Shown one piece after another: positions 26,587-35,214 of a stretch of 64,000 bases of DNA. Source of the stretch: DATBFU01 sp035498405. Lineage in GTDB: Bacteria > Acidobacteriota > Thermoanaerobaculia > UBA5066 > Gp7-AA6. The stretch lies in assembly GCA_035498405.1 (NCBI GenBank), contig DATKAE010000044.1, positions 1 through 64,000 on the forward strand. Reading direction: 5' to 3'. The position numbers and the translations under genes are program-made. How positions within the stretch are numbered: position 1 is the first letter of the stretch; every line of letters starts with the position of its first letter. The notes below the pieces were generated by a model. The model saw only the letters and a list, made by a program, of their open reading frames with translations. It did no database searches and had not been told where the DNA came from.

Positions 26587-27954
26587 CTACTTCCCGATAC
26601 AGAACGCCGAGAAAATCCGCTGCAGCACATCTTCCGCGGTCGTCTCGCCGAAAAGATCCCCCATGGCGTCGATCGCCTCGTGAACGTGAACGACGGCGTA
26701 CTCGGGCGACTCTCCGCGCCCGAGCGATTCCAGGGCACTTCGTGCGGCGGCTGCCGCTCGCTCGGCCAGGTCGCGTTGACGGACCGAAGCGAGGACCTCG
26801 GAGCTCGATTCCGTGTCGAGCCGCGAGAAAAGCTCGGTCGCCAGCGCCTCCCGCAGCCTGGGCCCGGCCTCGGAGGCGAGGCCGCAGACCGAAAGCGCCC
26901 CCGGGCCGGCCGCCGCGATCCCGGCCGGCGTTGCCCGGTCGATCTTGTTGGCGACTCGGAGCAAGGGCCGATCACCCACCTCCACGAACCTCTCGAAGTC
27001 CGCGGGCGTCTCGGCCCTCTCGGCATCGAGCACGTGAAGGATGGCGTCCGCTCTCTCGGCCTCTTCCCGCGCGCGCTCGACACCGATGCGCTCGACCCGT
27101 TCCTCCGTCTCGCGCAACCCCGCCGTGTCGACCAGCGTGACCGGCACACCGGCAACGTCGAGTGTCGCCTCGAGGGCGTCCCGTGTCGTGCCCGGGACCT
27201 CGGTCACGATCGCGCGCGCGCTTCCGACGAGCGCGTTGAAGAGCGTCGACTTGCCGGCGTTGGGTCGGCCCAGAAGGACCACCCGGCATCCGGCGGAGAG
27301 CAGGCGTCCGGTCTGGTAGGTCGAAATCAACCCATCGAGCTCCGCGACTGCCCGGCCCAGCCGCTCTGAGGCCTCCCGATCGATGTTCTCGCCGACGTCC
27401 TCGGCGAAGTCGATCGTGGCGCCGAGACTCGCGGCCGCCGCCAGCAGGTCCTCCTGAACCGAACGCAGGCGGCGGGAAAGGCCGCCCTCCAGCCGCCGGG
27501 CCGAAAACCGCGCCCCCGCTGTCGTGCGGGCCTCCACCAGGTCGCGCACCGCCTCGGCTCGCGGCAGGTCCACCTTGCCGTGAAGGAAGGCGCGCTCGGT
27601 GAACTCCCCCGGCCGCGCCGGACGAGCTCCGGCGCGGGCCGCCGCGAGGAGCAAGCCTTCGACGACGGCGGGGCTGCCGTGGACGGAGAGCTCGACGACG
27701 TCCTCACCCGTGTACGAAAACGGGGCCGGAAAGAAGCTCACGAGTCCCTGGTCGATCGGCTCTCCCTCGGAGTCGACAATCGTCGTGAGCGTTGCGCGCC
27801 TGGGCTCGAGTCGATCCGGAAGACGCGGCGCCACCCGGCCGAGAACCCCGCGCGCCTCCCTTCCCGAAAGGCGAACGATCGCGACCGCCGAACGTCCCGG
27901 CGGCGTCGCCAGCGCGACGATGGTGTCGAGCACGGTGCTGGTACGCGGGCGCAT
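26587..27954 (-). CDS. mnmE: tRNA modification GTPase MnmE (TrmE)
   Basis: 455 residues, full length. The tetrahydrofolate-binding N-domain (DTIVALATPPGRSAVAIVRLSG) leads to an embedded G domain: G1 GRPNAGKST, G2 VPGTTRDALE, G3 DTAGLRETEE, G4 NKID. The C-terminus is the diagnostic FCIGK, whose cysteine is conserved in MnmE. It acts with MnmG on tRNA wobble uridine. 43 bp separate it from mnmG. Confidence 0.97.
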   Translation of the reverse strand: MRPRTSTVLDTIVALATPPGRSAVAIVRLSGREARGVLGRVAPRLPDRLEPRRATLTTIVDSEGEPIDQGLVSFFPAPFSYTGEDVVELSVHGSPAVVEGLLLAAARAGARPARPGEFTERAFLHGKVDLPRAEAVRDLVEARTTAGARFSARRLEGGLSRRLRSVQEDLLAAAASLGATIDFAEDVGENIDREASERLGRAVAELDGLISTYQTGRLLSAGCRVVLLGRPNAGKSTLFNALVGSARAIVTEVPGTTRDALEATLDVAGVPVTLVDTAGLRETEERVERIGVERAREEAERADAILHVLDAERAETPADFERFVEVGDRPLLRVANKIDRATPAGIAAAGPGALSVCGLASEAGPRLREALATELFSRLDTESSSEVLASVRQRDLAERAAAAARSALESLGRGESPEYAVVHVHEAIDAMGDLFGETTAEDVLQRIFSAFCIGK

Positions 27955-28041
27955 CGAAGACCTCTGGAAGGCTGCAGCCAGGTCCGGCCGACAAGCCGTC
28001 CGTCCTTTCTCCCGGGTCGAGGTTGGCCGTCGGCCGCCGGC

Positions 28042-28818
28042 TTACGCGCGTTTGAGGCGAACAGCGACCCGCTTCAAGAACCCGCTTCCCTCGCTTTCCG
28101 TCTCGACCTCCGGGTCCTGTGCCAGGGCCAGGTGCACCAGACGCCTCTCGGCCGGCGAGAGCGGGGGCAGAAGTTGCGGGCGCCGCGTCCGCTTGGCCTC
28201 ATCGGCCGAGCGGTGGGCGAGCTCTTCGAGTGTTTCCCGCTGGTGGCGGCGAAATCCCTCGGCGTCCAGCCGCGGGTGCACGGGATGTCCCACTCGGCGC
28301 ATTGCGATGCGGCCGGCGAGAACCTCGAGGCCGTTCAATCCCTCTCCCCGATTGGCAAGGAGGGGCTCGACGTCGTCGCCGATCAGTTCGAAGACCATCT
28401 CCTCCGCCGACGGGCGGCGGCGGATCTCGACGAGGAACCCCGCCGCCGACAGAAGCTCGGTCAGGGTCGCCTCGACGGCTCCCCATGATTCCTCGTCGAG
28501 CGCCGGCGCCTCCCCGGCCGGCGCGGAAGATTCTTCGAAGCCCGTTTCCATCGAGGGCTCCAGCCGCTCGACGGCGGAGACAAGGCCGGCCCTCGGCTCG
28601 GATCCCGCGGGAGCCGGTTCCCGAGGGGCTTCTCCCGCCGCCGCGGCGGCCGCCGGCCGACGCGAGGGCTCTTCCTCGACCTCGATCTCGACGACGCGCC
28701 CGCCCCAGAAGGACTTCTCGTCCCTCACGACGCGGTAGCGCACCTGCGTCGGCTCGACTCCAATCTCGCGCGCCGCAGCCGCCACGGCCTCCATCTCATT
28801 CTTGCCTTCGTAACGCAT
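28042..28818 (-). CDS. jag: Jag/KhpB-type RNA-binding protein (Jag-N, KH, R3H)
   Basis: 258 residues from ATG 28818 (MRYEGKNEMEAVA). A Jag-N domain (1-52, ending VRDEKSFWGGRVVEIEV) is followed by an Ala/Pro/Glu-rich linker (about 55-125), a KH domain (about 130-205, LIGDDVEPLLANRGEGLNGLEVLAGRI) and an R3H region (about 210-258) with ERRLVHLAL and a basic end. KhpB/Jag binds RNA and influences envelope and division genes in other bacteria. It sits in the conserved slot between yidC and mnmE, 10 bp after yidC. Confidence 0.92.
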   Translation of the reverse strand: MRYEGKNEMEAVAAAAREIGVEPTQVRYRVVRDEKSFWGGRVVEIEVEEEPSRRPAAAAAAGEAPREPAPAGSEPRAGLVSAVERLEPSMETGFEESSAPAGEAPALDEESWGAVEATLTELLSAAGFLVEIRRRPSAEEMVFELIGDDVEPLLANRGEGLNGLEVLAGRIAMRRVGHPVHPRLDAEGFRRHQRETLEELAHRSADEAKRTRRPQLLPPLSPAERRLVHLALAQDPEVETESEGSGFLKRVAVRLKRA

Positions 28819-28828
28819 CGACCCCTCG

Positions 28829-30490
28829 CTACCGTCCGGCGCCCTTTGTTTGAGGCATTCGCGCCTTGCGCCCGGGCGACCGGGCTGCCGCCGTCGCCGG
28901 CACGTCGTCTTTGACAATCTTGTTGATGAGAACCTGCTGCAGGATCGTCAGGATGTTGGAGAAAAGCCAGTACAGCACGAGCCCGGACGGCATGTCCTTG
29001 AGGAAGAAGCCCCAGAGCAAGGGCATCGCCATGAAGATTTTCTTCTGCGCCGGATCCGCCGTCGACGGCGTCATGGCCTGCTGAACGTACATGGACACCG
29101 TCATCAGAATCAGCAGAACGTAGGTTTGGTCCACGGCCGACAGGTCCTTGATCCACAGGGCGAACGGCGCGTGGCGCAGCTCGATCGAGCGCGACAGGAC
29201 GTTGTAGAACGCGACGAGGATCGGCAGCTGCAGCAGAATCGGCAGACAGCCGCTCATCGGGTTGTAGCCCTCGGCCTGATAGAGCGTCATCAATTCCTGG
29301 TTCATCTTGGCGCGCTGGGCGGCGTCCGTCTTCGCCTTCTTGTACTTGTCCTTGATGGCGTTCATCTTCGGCGCGAGCTTCTGCATCTTCTTCATCGACG
29401 CGTAGCTCTTGTGCATCAGCGGGAAGAGGAGGATTCGGATAAGCAGGGTGACGAGCAGGATCGCCCACCCCCAGTTTCCGATCCACGCGTAGGTGCGCTT
29501 CAAGAGCCACAGGAGCGGCCGGGCGAGCACCCCGTACCAGCCGAAATCCACGGTCCGCTCGAGCCCGAGATGCAGACTCTCGAGGATCTCGACGTCTTTG
29601 GGCCCGAAGTAGGCCCGCGCCGTGAGCTCGCCGTTGCCCGTCACCGCGGCCGAGACGGTCGTCTGCGGCTTCCCCGCCGAATCCTTGAGCGCCACGGGCG
29701 ATAGCACGGCCTCGGCCGCGCGCTCGGGCAGGAAGACCGCGAGGAAGTAGTTGTCCTCGAGACCCGCAAAGCCGTTGGCGGGGACTGGCCACGAGAGCGG
29801 CTTATCGGACTTCTCGAGCTTTTCGGCTCGCACCTGCTGCAGGCCGCCACCGGAGATCGCGATCCCGGTGGCGGGCGCGACGTATCGGTTGGTGCGCTCC
29901 GCCTCCGTCGGGTTGCGCAAACCCGAGGCGACGAACGCTTCGAAGGCTGGCCCTACAACGCGCACCGACAAGTCGAAGAGGTAGCCCTCCCCGAGCCGGA
30001 TCTTCTTGGTGATCTCTACCTCTCCGTCGGAATAGTGCAGCCGTGCCTCGCGGTCCGAGAGCCTCTCGACGACGTACAGGGCCGTCGAGGCCCGGGCCGT
30101 CCGGTCGGGGTGACCCGGAAAATCGAGAGCCAGGGGGCGCGGCGCCGGCGGGGGCAGCTGTCGGACGAGCTCGAGCGGGCGGCCCTGCTCGTCCTTGTAG
30201 CGCGAAAGAACGGCAGAGGAGATGACGGCGCCGCGGTTGGTGAGGGTCAGACGCACGACCCCGTTCTCGATCACCGTCGAGGTCTCGGTCGCCGCCGCGA
30301 CCGGAGCCGACGCGAGGGTCGGCGCGGAAGGGGCGGCGGCCACACCGGCCACCGCGGCCGGGGAGGCGAGGGCCGTCGAGACCGGGGCGGGCGATCTCGG
30401 GGCCGGCCGCTTCGGCTTGGGGACCGCCAGCTCCCACACGATCAACACCGCCAGGGAGAGGCCGGCCGCGAGCAACAAGCGCTTTTCCAA
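28829..30490 (-). CDS. yidC: Membrane protein insertase YidC
   Basis: 553 residues from TTG 30490. This start is chosen because GAGGAGA lies just upstream and the first residues (LEKRLLLAAGLSLAVLIVWEL) form the N-terminal membrane anchor; no ATG fits. The periplasmic beta-supersandwich domain (about 90-320) indicates the long Gram-negative form. The insertase core has five helices, including GNWGWAILLVTLLIRILLFP, MSGCLPILLQLPILVAFYNVL and MPSGLVLYWLFSNILTILQQ. An Ala/Pro-rich linker follows the anchor. It lies 14 bp downstream of yidD. Confidence 0.96.
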   Translation of the reverse strand: MEKRLLLAAGLSLAVLIVWELAVPKPKRPAPRSPAPVSTALASPAAVAGVAAAPSAPTLASAPVAAATETSTVIENGVVRLTLTNRGAVISSAVLSRYKDEQGRPLELVRQLPPPAPRPLALDFPGHPDRTARASTALYVVERLSDREARLHYSDGEVEITKKIRLGEGYLFDLSVRVVGPAFEAFVASGLRNPTEAERTNRYVAPATGIAISGGGLQQVRAEKLEKSDKPLSWPVPANGFAGLEDNYFLAVFLPERAAEAVLSPVALKDSAGKPQTTVSAAVTGNGELTARAYFGPKDVEILESLHLGLERTVDFGWYGVLARPLLWLLKRTYAWIGNWGWAILLVTLLIRILLFPLMHKSYASMKKMQKLAPKMNAIKDKYKKAKTDAAQRAKMNQELMTLYQAEGYNPMSGCLPILLQLPILVAFYNVLSRSIELRHAPFALWIKDLSAVDQTYVLLILMTVSMYVQQAMTPSTADPAQKKIFMAMPLLWGFFLKDMPSGLVLYWLFSNILTILQQVLINKIVKDDVPATAAARSPGRKARMPQTKGAGR

Positions 30491-30504
30491 TCTTCTCCTC
30501 GCCC

Positions 30505-30756
30505 CTACGGCACGGGGTCGAAGCCCCCCGGCCGGAACGGGTGGCAGCGCAGAAGGCGGGCGAGCGCCAGCCGGCTTCCCCGCGCCAGGCCATGCCGTTC
30601 GATCGCCTCGCGCGCGTAGACGGAGCAGGTCGGCTCGTACCGACAGGCCCTCGGGAGCCACGGCGAGATCGCCTGCTTGTAGAAGTGGAGCAACCCGAGC
30701 GCGACTCGCGCCGGCAGAGTCGTTTCCGGGTTCCCAGCGGGCCCGCGGTGGCTCAC
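30505..30756 (-). CDS. yidD: Membrane protein insertion efficiency factor YidD
   Basis: 83 residues from GTG 30756, which overlaps the rnpA stop (GTGA). The family signature is complete: LHFYKQAISPWLPRACRYEPTCSVYAREAI and LLRCHPFRPGGFDPVP. It is a small inner-membrane-associated helper of YidC. The order rpmH-rnpA-yidD-yidC is conserved across bacteria. Confidence 0.95.
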   Translation of the reverse strand: MSHRGPAGNPETTLPARVALGLLHFYKQAISPWLPRACRYEPTCSVYAREAIERHGLARGSRLALARLLRCHPFRPGGFDPVP

Positions 30757-31121
30757 CGGAGTCGGGCGAGGCCGCGAGCGACGGTCCGCCGGTATTCCTC
30801 GGAGAGCTCCGCGAAGGATACGTCCGCCGCCGCGGGTCGAACGTGGATAACCAGATCCGCCGAGGTCGTCTCGAAGAGGCCGCGATTGCGCCGAAAGATC
30901 TCGCGCACCCGCCGCCGCAGCCGGTTGCGCGTCACGGCGTTGCCGACGCGCCGAGGGACCGAGATCCCGATTCGAGAGTCTCCCGAGCGAGGCCGCAAGA
31001 AGACCTGAAGCAGGCGCCCCGAATGGCGGACGCCGGAGGCGTAGCACTCTTCGAATTCCCTTCGTTTTCGAAGGCGGTCGACCCGAGAGAAGGTCTCCCG
31101 GGCGGCCGAGCCCGAGTTCAC
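30753..31121 (-). CDS. rnpA: Ribonuclease P protein component
   Basis: 122 residues from GTG 31121, which overlaps the rpmH stop as GTGA. The RNase P protein motifs DRLRKRREFEECYASG, IGISVPRRVGNAVTRNRLRRRVREIFRRN and LVIHVRPAAADVSF are clear. The frame stays open for 57 more codons upstream through the whole of rpmH to an ATG at 31292. An extended form comparable to Thermus rnpA is formally possible but less likely than the coupled GTG start. Confidence 0.93.
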   Translation of the reverse strand: MNSGSAARETFSRVDRLRKRREFEECYASGVRHSGRLLQVFLRPRSGDSRIGISVPRRVGNAVTRNRLRRRVREIFRRNRGLFETTSADLVIHVRPAAADVSFAELSEEYRRTVARGLARLR

Positions 31122-31252
31122 ACTGCGAGTCTTTTGCGCCCCTTGCGGCGGCGCGCCGAAAGAACCGCGCGCCCGGACCGCGTTCGCATACGCACTCGGA
31201 AGCCGTGCGTGCGCTTGCGTCGGCGATTGTTCGGTTGAAACGTCCGCTTCAT
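31118..31252 (-). CDS. rpmH: 50S ribosomal protein L34
   Basis: 44 residues from ATG 31252. The sequence is the canonical L34: MKRTFQPNNRRRKRTHGFR at the start, then MRTRSGRAVLSARRRKGRKRL. The leader upstream of the ATG is pyrimidine-rich without a Shine-Dalgarno, because the complementary strand carries the G-runs at 31258-31285. It is the first gene of the leftward origin-proximal operon. Confidence 0.97.
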   Translation of the reverse strand: MKRTFQPNNRRRKRTHGFRVRMRTRSGRAVLSARRRKGRKRLAV

Positions 31253-31414
31253 GAGGAGGGGGAATCCTAGGGGCAGGGGGTGGGGATGTCAAGGTCGAGG
31301 AAGAGGGAGAACGTCGGCACCCGAACGGACCCGGGCGGGCGTATACTCTCGCCCCCCGAACGGCCGAAAGCTTTCCACAGTTGTGGAAAAGCTTGTGGAT
31401 AAAGAGGCTCTTCG
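31253..31414 (+). promoter_or_regulatory. rpmH-dnaA intergenic region, probable oriC/dnaA control region
   Basis: Transcription diverges here. DnaA boxes cluster before dnaA: TTTCCACAG (31372-31380), TTGTGGAAA (31381-31389) and TTGTGGATAA (31393-31402), the complement of a perfect TTATCCACA. The first two abut as an inverted pair within a near-palindrome AAGCTTTCCACA/TGTGGAAAAGCTT. TATACT (31342-31347) could be a dnaA -10 box. Gene order and the strand switch place oriC in this neighbourhood. The spacer is short (162 bp), so the unwinding element could lie elsewhere nearby. Confidence 0.7.
31258..31285 (+). other. G-quadruplex motif at the dnaA-rpmH divergence
   Basis: Four G-runs of at least four bases lie within 28 bp: 31258-31262, 31270-31273, 31276-31280 and 31282-31285, with loops of 7, 2 and 1 nt. 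This is a canonical intramolecular G4 pattern on the plus strand, 6 bp from the rpmH start codon. Confidence 0.6.
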
Positions 31415-32725
31415 ATGACCGAGATCTGGACTTCGATCGTTAAGCGGCTCGAGGAGAAGCTCGACCCGAAGGAGCTGAAGACCTGGTTCGCCCCGACTCG
31501 CCAGGTCGCGTTCGAGTCGGGACCCGAGGTCCCGAGCCTGACGGTCGCCGTCCCCAGCCGTGTCTTCGCCGAGTGGATCGAAACTCGCCATGGTGCGCTC
31601 TTGTCGGAGGAGGCCGCGGCGGCCGGGCTGCCGGGCCTGGCGTTTCGCTTCGAGCCGGCGGTGCCCGCCCCGCAGGCCGAGCCCGCCGCGCCGCCGCCGC
31701 CCGTCTCCCGCCTGATTCTCAATCCGCGGTTCACCTTCGAGTCCTTCGTCGTCGGATCCTCCAACCAATTCGCGCACGCGGCGGCACGCGCCGTCGCCGA
31801 ATCCCCTTCCCGCTCCTATAACCCGCTCTTCCTCTACGGGGGTGTGGGCCTCGGCAAGACCCATCTGATGCACGCGATTGCGCACGAGATTCTCCGGCGA
31901 GCTCCCGACGCGAGCGTCGCGTACCTATCCGCCGAGCGCTTCTTAAACGAGCTCATCAACGCGCTGCGCTTCGAGAAGATGCATGAGTTCAAGCGGCGCT
32001 ACCGCGAGCTCGACGTGCTCCTGATGGACGACGTCCAGTTCATCGCCGGAAAGGACTCGACGCAGGAAGAGTTCTTCCACACCTTCAACGCCCTTCATGA
32101 AGCACAGAAACAGATCGTCGTGACCTCGGATGCGCTGCCCAAGGAGATCCCGACGCTCGAAGAGCGTCTGCGGTCTCGGTTCGAGTGGGGGCTCATCGCC
32201 GACATCCAGCCCCCGGACCTCGAGATGAAGGTGGCCATCATCCGGAAGAAGGCGGCCGCCGAGAAGCTGGAGATACCCAACGACGTCGCCCTCTTCATCG
32301 CGGGCACCGTCAAGTCCAATATTCGGGAACTCGAGGGGAGACTCAACCGCGTGCTGGCCTTCGCCTCCTTGACCGGCCGGCGCCTGTCCGTGGAGCTCGC
32401 CCGGGAGACCCTGAAGGACATCGTCGGCACCGAGGAGACGCGGGCCGTACCCGCCGAAATCATCAAGAATGTGGCCGCGCACTACGGGCTGCGGGTCTCC
32501 GATTTGAAGGCTAGGTCCAACGCAAAGCCCATTGCCTTTCCGAGGCAGGTCGCCATGTACCTCTGCCGCAAGCTCACCGGCCTCTCCTATCCCGAGATCG
32601 GCCGACTCTTCAACGACAAGCACCACTCGACGGTGATGCACTCGGTCGAGAAGATCGGCCACCTGGTCGAGGACGACGTCAATTTCCGCAAGGTCATCGA
32701 GTCCTTTCTCCAGCCCTACCGCTGA
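31415..32725 (+). CDS. dnaA: Chromosomal replication initiator protein DnaA
   Basis: 436 residues. Domain I (1-80, EIWTSIVKRLEEKLDPKELKTWF) is followed by a short Ala/Pro linker and by domain III, with P-loop GGVGLGKTHL near 142, Walker B LLMDDVQFIAGK and sensor segments. The C-terminal DNA-binding domain carries the DnaA signature (FNDKHHSTVMHSVEKI near 405). The linker (domain II) is very short. It begins 13 bp after a perfect DnaA box, which suggests autoregulation. Confidence 0.98.
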   Translation: MTEIWTSIVKRLEEKLDPKELKTWFAPTRQVAFESGPEVPSLTVAVPSRVFAEWIETRHGALLSEEAAAAGLPGLAFRFEPAVPAPQAEPAAPPPPVSRLILNPRFTFESFVVGSSNQFAHAAARAVAESPSRSYNPLFLYGGVGLGKTHLMHAIAHEILRRAPDASVAYLSAERFLNELINALRFEKMHEFKRRYRELDVLLMDDVQFIAGKDSTQEEFFHTFNALHEAQKQIVVTSDALPKEIPTLEERLRSRFEWGLIADIQPPDLEMKVAIIRKKAAAEKLEIPNDVALFIAGTVKSNIRELEGRLNRVLAFASLTGRRLSVELARETLKDIVGTEETRAVPAEIIKNVAAHYGLRVSDLKARSNAKPIAFPRQVAMYLCRKLTGLSYPEIGRLFNDKHHSTVMHSVEKIGHLVEDDVNFRKVIESFLQPYR

Positions 32726-32954
32726 CAATCGGATCACCCTCCCTCTTTTCCGCCGGCCACTTTTCCGGAGGTCTCGGCAGGCTAGAGCGACGATCGAATT
32801 CTCCCGGTCCGCGAACGCAACCCTTCACAAGACCGACATGCATTTTGGCCCCGTTTTACAAGGGTTTTCTCTCTATCGCCGTCGTGATCCGCAGCCCTAC
32901 GAATGACACTACGTGTGATAGACTTTTTTCTCTTTCCGGAGGTGGGTTGACCCC
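32726..32954 (+). promoter_or_regulatory. dnaA-dnaN spacer
   Basis: 229 bp without a gene or a convincing DnaA box. It holds pyrimidine-rich tracts and a moderately AT-rich stretch (about 32838-32880 and 32915-32935). GGAGGTGGG before 32955 is the dnaN ribosome-binding site. A dnaN promoter is likely but not assignable. Confidence 0.4.
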
Positions 32955-34067
32955 ATGGAATTGACGCTGCGGAGGGGAGACTTCTTGAATGAGCTCACGC
33001 TCATGCAGGGCGTCGTCGAGAGAAAAAACACGATCCCGATTCTCTCGAACATTCTCTTGAGAGCTTCCGACGGCCACCTCGACTTCACCTCGACCGACCT
33101 CGACTTGACGCTCCTGTCGAGGTCCAAGGCCTCGGTGTCGCGACCCGGGAGCGTGACCGTTCCTGCCCGGAAACTGTTCGACTTGATCCGCAATCTGCCG
33201 GAAGCGGACGTGGCTCTGAAGCTCCTGGACAACCACTACCTCGGCGTGACCTGCGAGCGCTCGACCTTCCGCCTCGTGGCGCAGCCGGCGGAGGACTTCC
33301 CCACGGTCCCGCGGGTGGAGGGGAAGGGGCAATTGACCTTCCCGTTGAGCCTCTGGAAGCGACTGACCCGGAAGGTCTTATACGCCGTCTCGGCGGAAGA
33401 GACGCGCTTCCAGCTCATGGGCGCCTTGCTGCAGGACAAGGGTAAGGAATTCGAGCTCGTGGCGACGGACGGGCACCGCCTGGCCCTGGTGGATTTCCCG
33501 AAGGGCGAGGCAAAAGGGAGCCTGCCCAACGTGCTGATTCCGAAGAAGGCATTGGCCGAAATCCTCAAGATGGACGGGGGCGAGGGCGACAGCCTCGAGA
33601 TCCGTCACTCCGAAAATCACCTATTGTTTGCCGTCGGCAACCGCCAGCTCATCGCCCGGCTGCTCGACGTGAACTTTCCTCCCTACGAGAAAATCCTCTC
33701 CAAGGACAACGACCGGATCGCGATTGCGTCCCGCGCCGCCTGTCAGGGCGCGATCAAGAGAGTCGCCCTCTTTTCCTCGGAGCGTTCCCGCGGCGTGAAA
33801 CTCTCCTTCGAGAAGAACCTGCTGACGGTCGCGTCGGCCAGCGCCGAGCTCGGGGAGGGAACCGAGACGTTGGACATCGACTTCGACGGCGAGCCGGTGT
33901 CGATCGGGTTGAATGCCCAGTATCTGCTCGATTTTCTCGAAGAGGCGGAGACCGAGAGGGTGCGTCTGGAGCTGAAGGACGAGAACACTCAGTGTGTCTG
34001 CAAGCCCGAGGGGGGCATCGAATCCGCCTCGCGGTACCTCTACGTCGTCATGCCGATGCGACTCTAG
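32955..34067 (+). CDS. dnaN: DNA polymerase III beta sliding clamp
   Basis: 370 residues, standard clamp length with three domains. Typical segments are MQGVVERKNTIPILSNILL, LVATDGHRLALV and the C-terminal YLYVVMPMRL, the family ending (VMPMRL). GGAGGTG precedes ATG 32955. It tethers the replicative polymerase to DNA. Confidence 0.98.
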   Translation: MELTLRRGDFLNELTLMQGVVERKNTIPILSNILLRASDGHLDFTSTDLDLTLLSRSKASVSRPGSVTVPARKLFDLIRNLPEADVALKLLDNHYLGVTCERSTFRLVAQPAEDFPTVPRVEGKGQLTFPLSLWKRLTRKVLYAVSAEETRFQLMGALLQDKGKEFELVATDGHRLALVDFPKGEAKGSLPNVLIPKKALAEILKMDGGEGDSLEIRHSENHLLFAVGNRQLIARLLDVNFPPYEKILSKDNDRIAIASRAACQGAIKRVALFSSERSRGVKLSFEKNLLTVASASAELGEGTETLDIDFDGEPVSIGLNAQYLLDFLEEAETERVRLELKDENTQCVCKPEGGIESASRYLYVVMPMRL

Positions 34068-34088
34068 AGACCAAGTACAAAGGACGCC

Positions 34089-35207
34089 TTGCACTTCGCC
34101 AAGATCACCCCGAACCGCTTCCGCAATCTCTCCCCGGACCCCATTTTTCTCGGGACGGGACTGCACGTCATCGCCGGCGAGAACGGCCAGGGCAAAACCA
34201 ACTTGCTCGAGGCCATCGCTCTCTTGTGCGGCCAACGTTCCTTCCGGCGGGCGCGTCCGAGCGCGTGCGCGCCGGACGGCCGAGAGTTCGCAGTCTCGGG
34301 AGAGCTCACCGGCGAGGGGCGTGCCGATCAGCTGCGTCTCGAGTGGGCGCTCGCCGCGGGGCGGCGCTTCTGGCGCGACGGCAAGGCCGCCTCGTTCCGG
34401 GAGATCTCGGAGCTGGCGCCTGCGGTTTTTCTGGCGCCGGAGCACCGTGAGTTGGTCTGCGGCTCCCCCGAGGCGCGGCGTCGCTTTCTCGACCGGCTCG
34501 TGCTCGGCTGGAAGCCCGCCGCCGGGGACGACCTCGCGCGTTTCGAGCGCGCGCTCGCGGAGCGAAACGCCCTGCTCTCGAGCGGTCGGGCGGGTGTTTC
34601 GAGTTCGGGAGAGCTCGAAGCCTGGACCGAGGAGCTCGTGCTGGCGGGGTCCGCGGTTCGAAGGCATCGGTCCGCGGTCCTTTCCGAATGGAGAAGCTTC
34701 TTCGAGCCTTTGGCGCGGCAGGCGGGGGCGGAGTACGCGGAGATCGCGGCCGCATACCCTGCCGGCGATGAGAGCGCGGACCGGCTCCGAGCCGACTGCG
34801 GAAGGATGCTCGCTGTCGAAAGGAGGCGCGGCTACTCCCTGTGCGGGCCCCACCGCGACGACCTCCTCTTCTCTCGGCGAGGGCGACCGCTCGCGGCGGA
34901 GGCTTCGTCCGGGGAAGTCCTGCGCGTCGTGGCGCTCGTGAAGCTGGCCGAGTGGCACGCCATCGCGCGTGCCCGGGGGCGGGAGGTCGCGCCGCTCTTT
35001 GCCGCCGACGACTTCGACGCGGGCCTTTCCCACGATTCGGTCGAGGCGTTTCTCGAGGCCTTGCCCGCGTCCGCCCAAGTGCTTCTCACGACGGCTTCGG
35101 ACTCCGTTCGATGGAAAGGCCGGGCCGTCATCATCTGGATGCGGGGCGGCCGGGCCCTCTCGCCGGCGCCGCCGGCGGCCGTGTCGGCTTCCGGGGCGCG
35201 AGGATGA
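34089..35207 (+). CDS. recF: DNA replication and repair protein RecF
   Basis: 372 residues from TTG 34089 with AAAGGA 4 nt upstream. The N-terminus is typical (ITPNRFRNL, then Walker A GENGQGKTNLLEAI). The signature motif is SSGEVLRV and the Walker B region reads PLFAADDFDAGL, both looser than the usual LSxGQ and LLLDD forms. SLCGPHRDDLLF is the conserved RecF GPHRDDL box. The last 30 residues are Ala/Pro-rich and dispensable-looking. It ends 7 bp before gyrB. Confidence 0.94.
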   Translation: MHFAKITPNRFRNLSPDPIFLGTGLHVIAGENGQGKTNLLEAIALLCGQRSFRRARPSACAPDGREFAVSGELTGEGRADQLRLEWALAAGRRFWRDGKAASFREISELAPAVFLAPEHRELVCGSPEARRRFLDRLVLGWKPAAGDDLARFERALAERNALLSSGRAGVSSSGELEAWTEELVLAGSAVRRHRSAVLSEWRSFFEPLARQAGAEYAEIAAAYPAGDESADRLRADCGRMLAVERRRGYSLCGPHRDDLLFSRRGRPLAAEASSGEVLRVVALVKLAEWHAIARARGREVAPLFAADDFDAGLSHDSVEAFLEALPASAQVLLTTASDSVRWKGRAVIIWMRGGRALSPAPPAAVSASGARG

Positions 35208-35214
35208 CCCGCCC

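Noticed and set aside
32726..32954. A second DnaA-box cluster between dnaA and dnaN
   Set aside because: Only weak partial matches such as TTTACAAGG and CTTCACAAG are present, none close to TTATCCACA.
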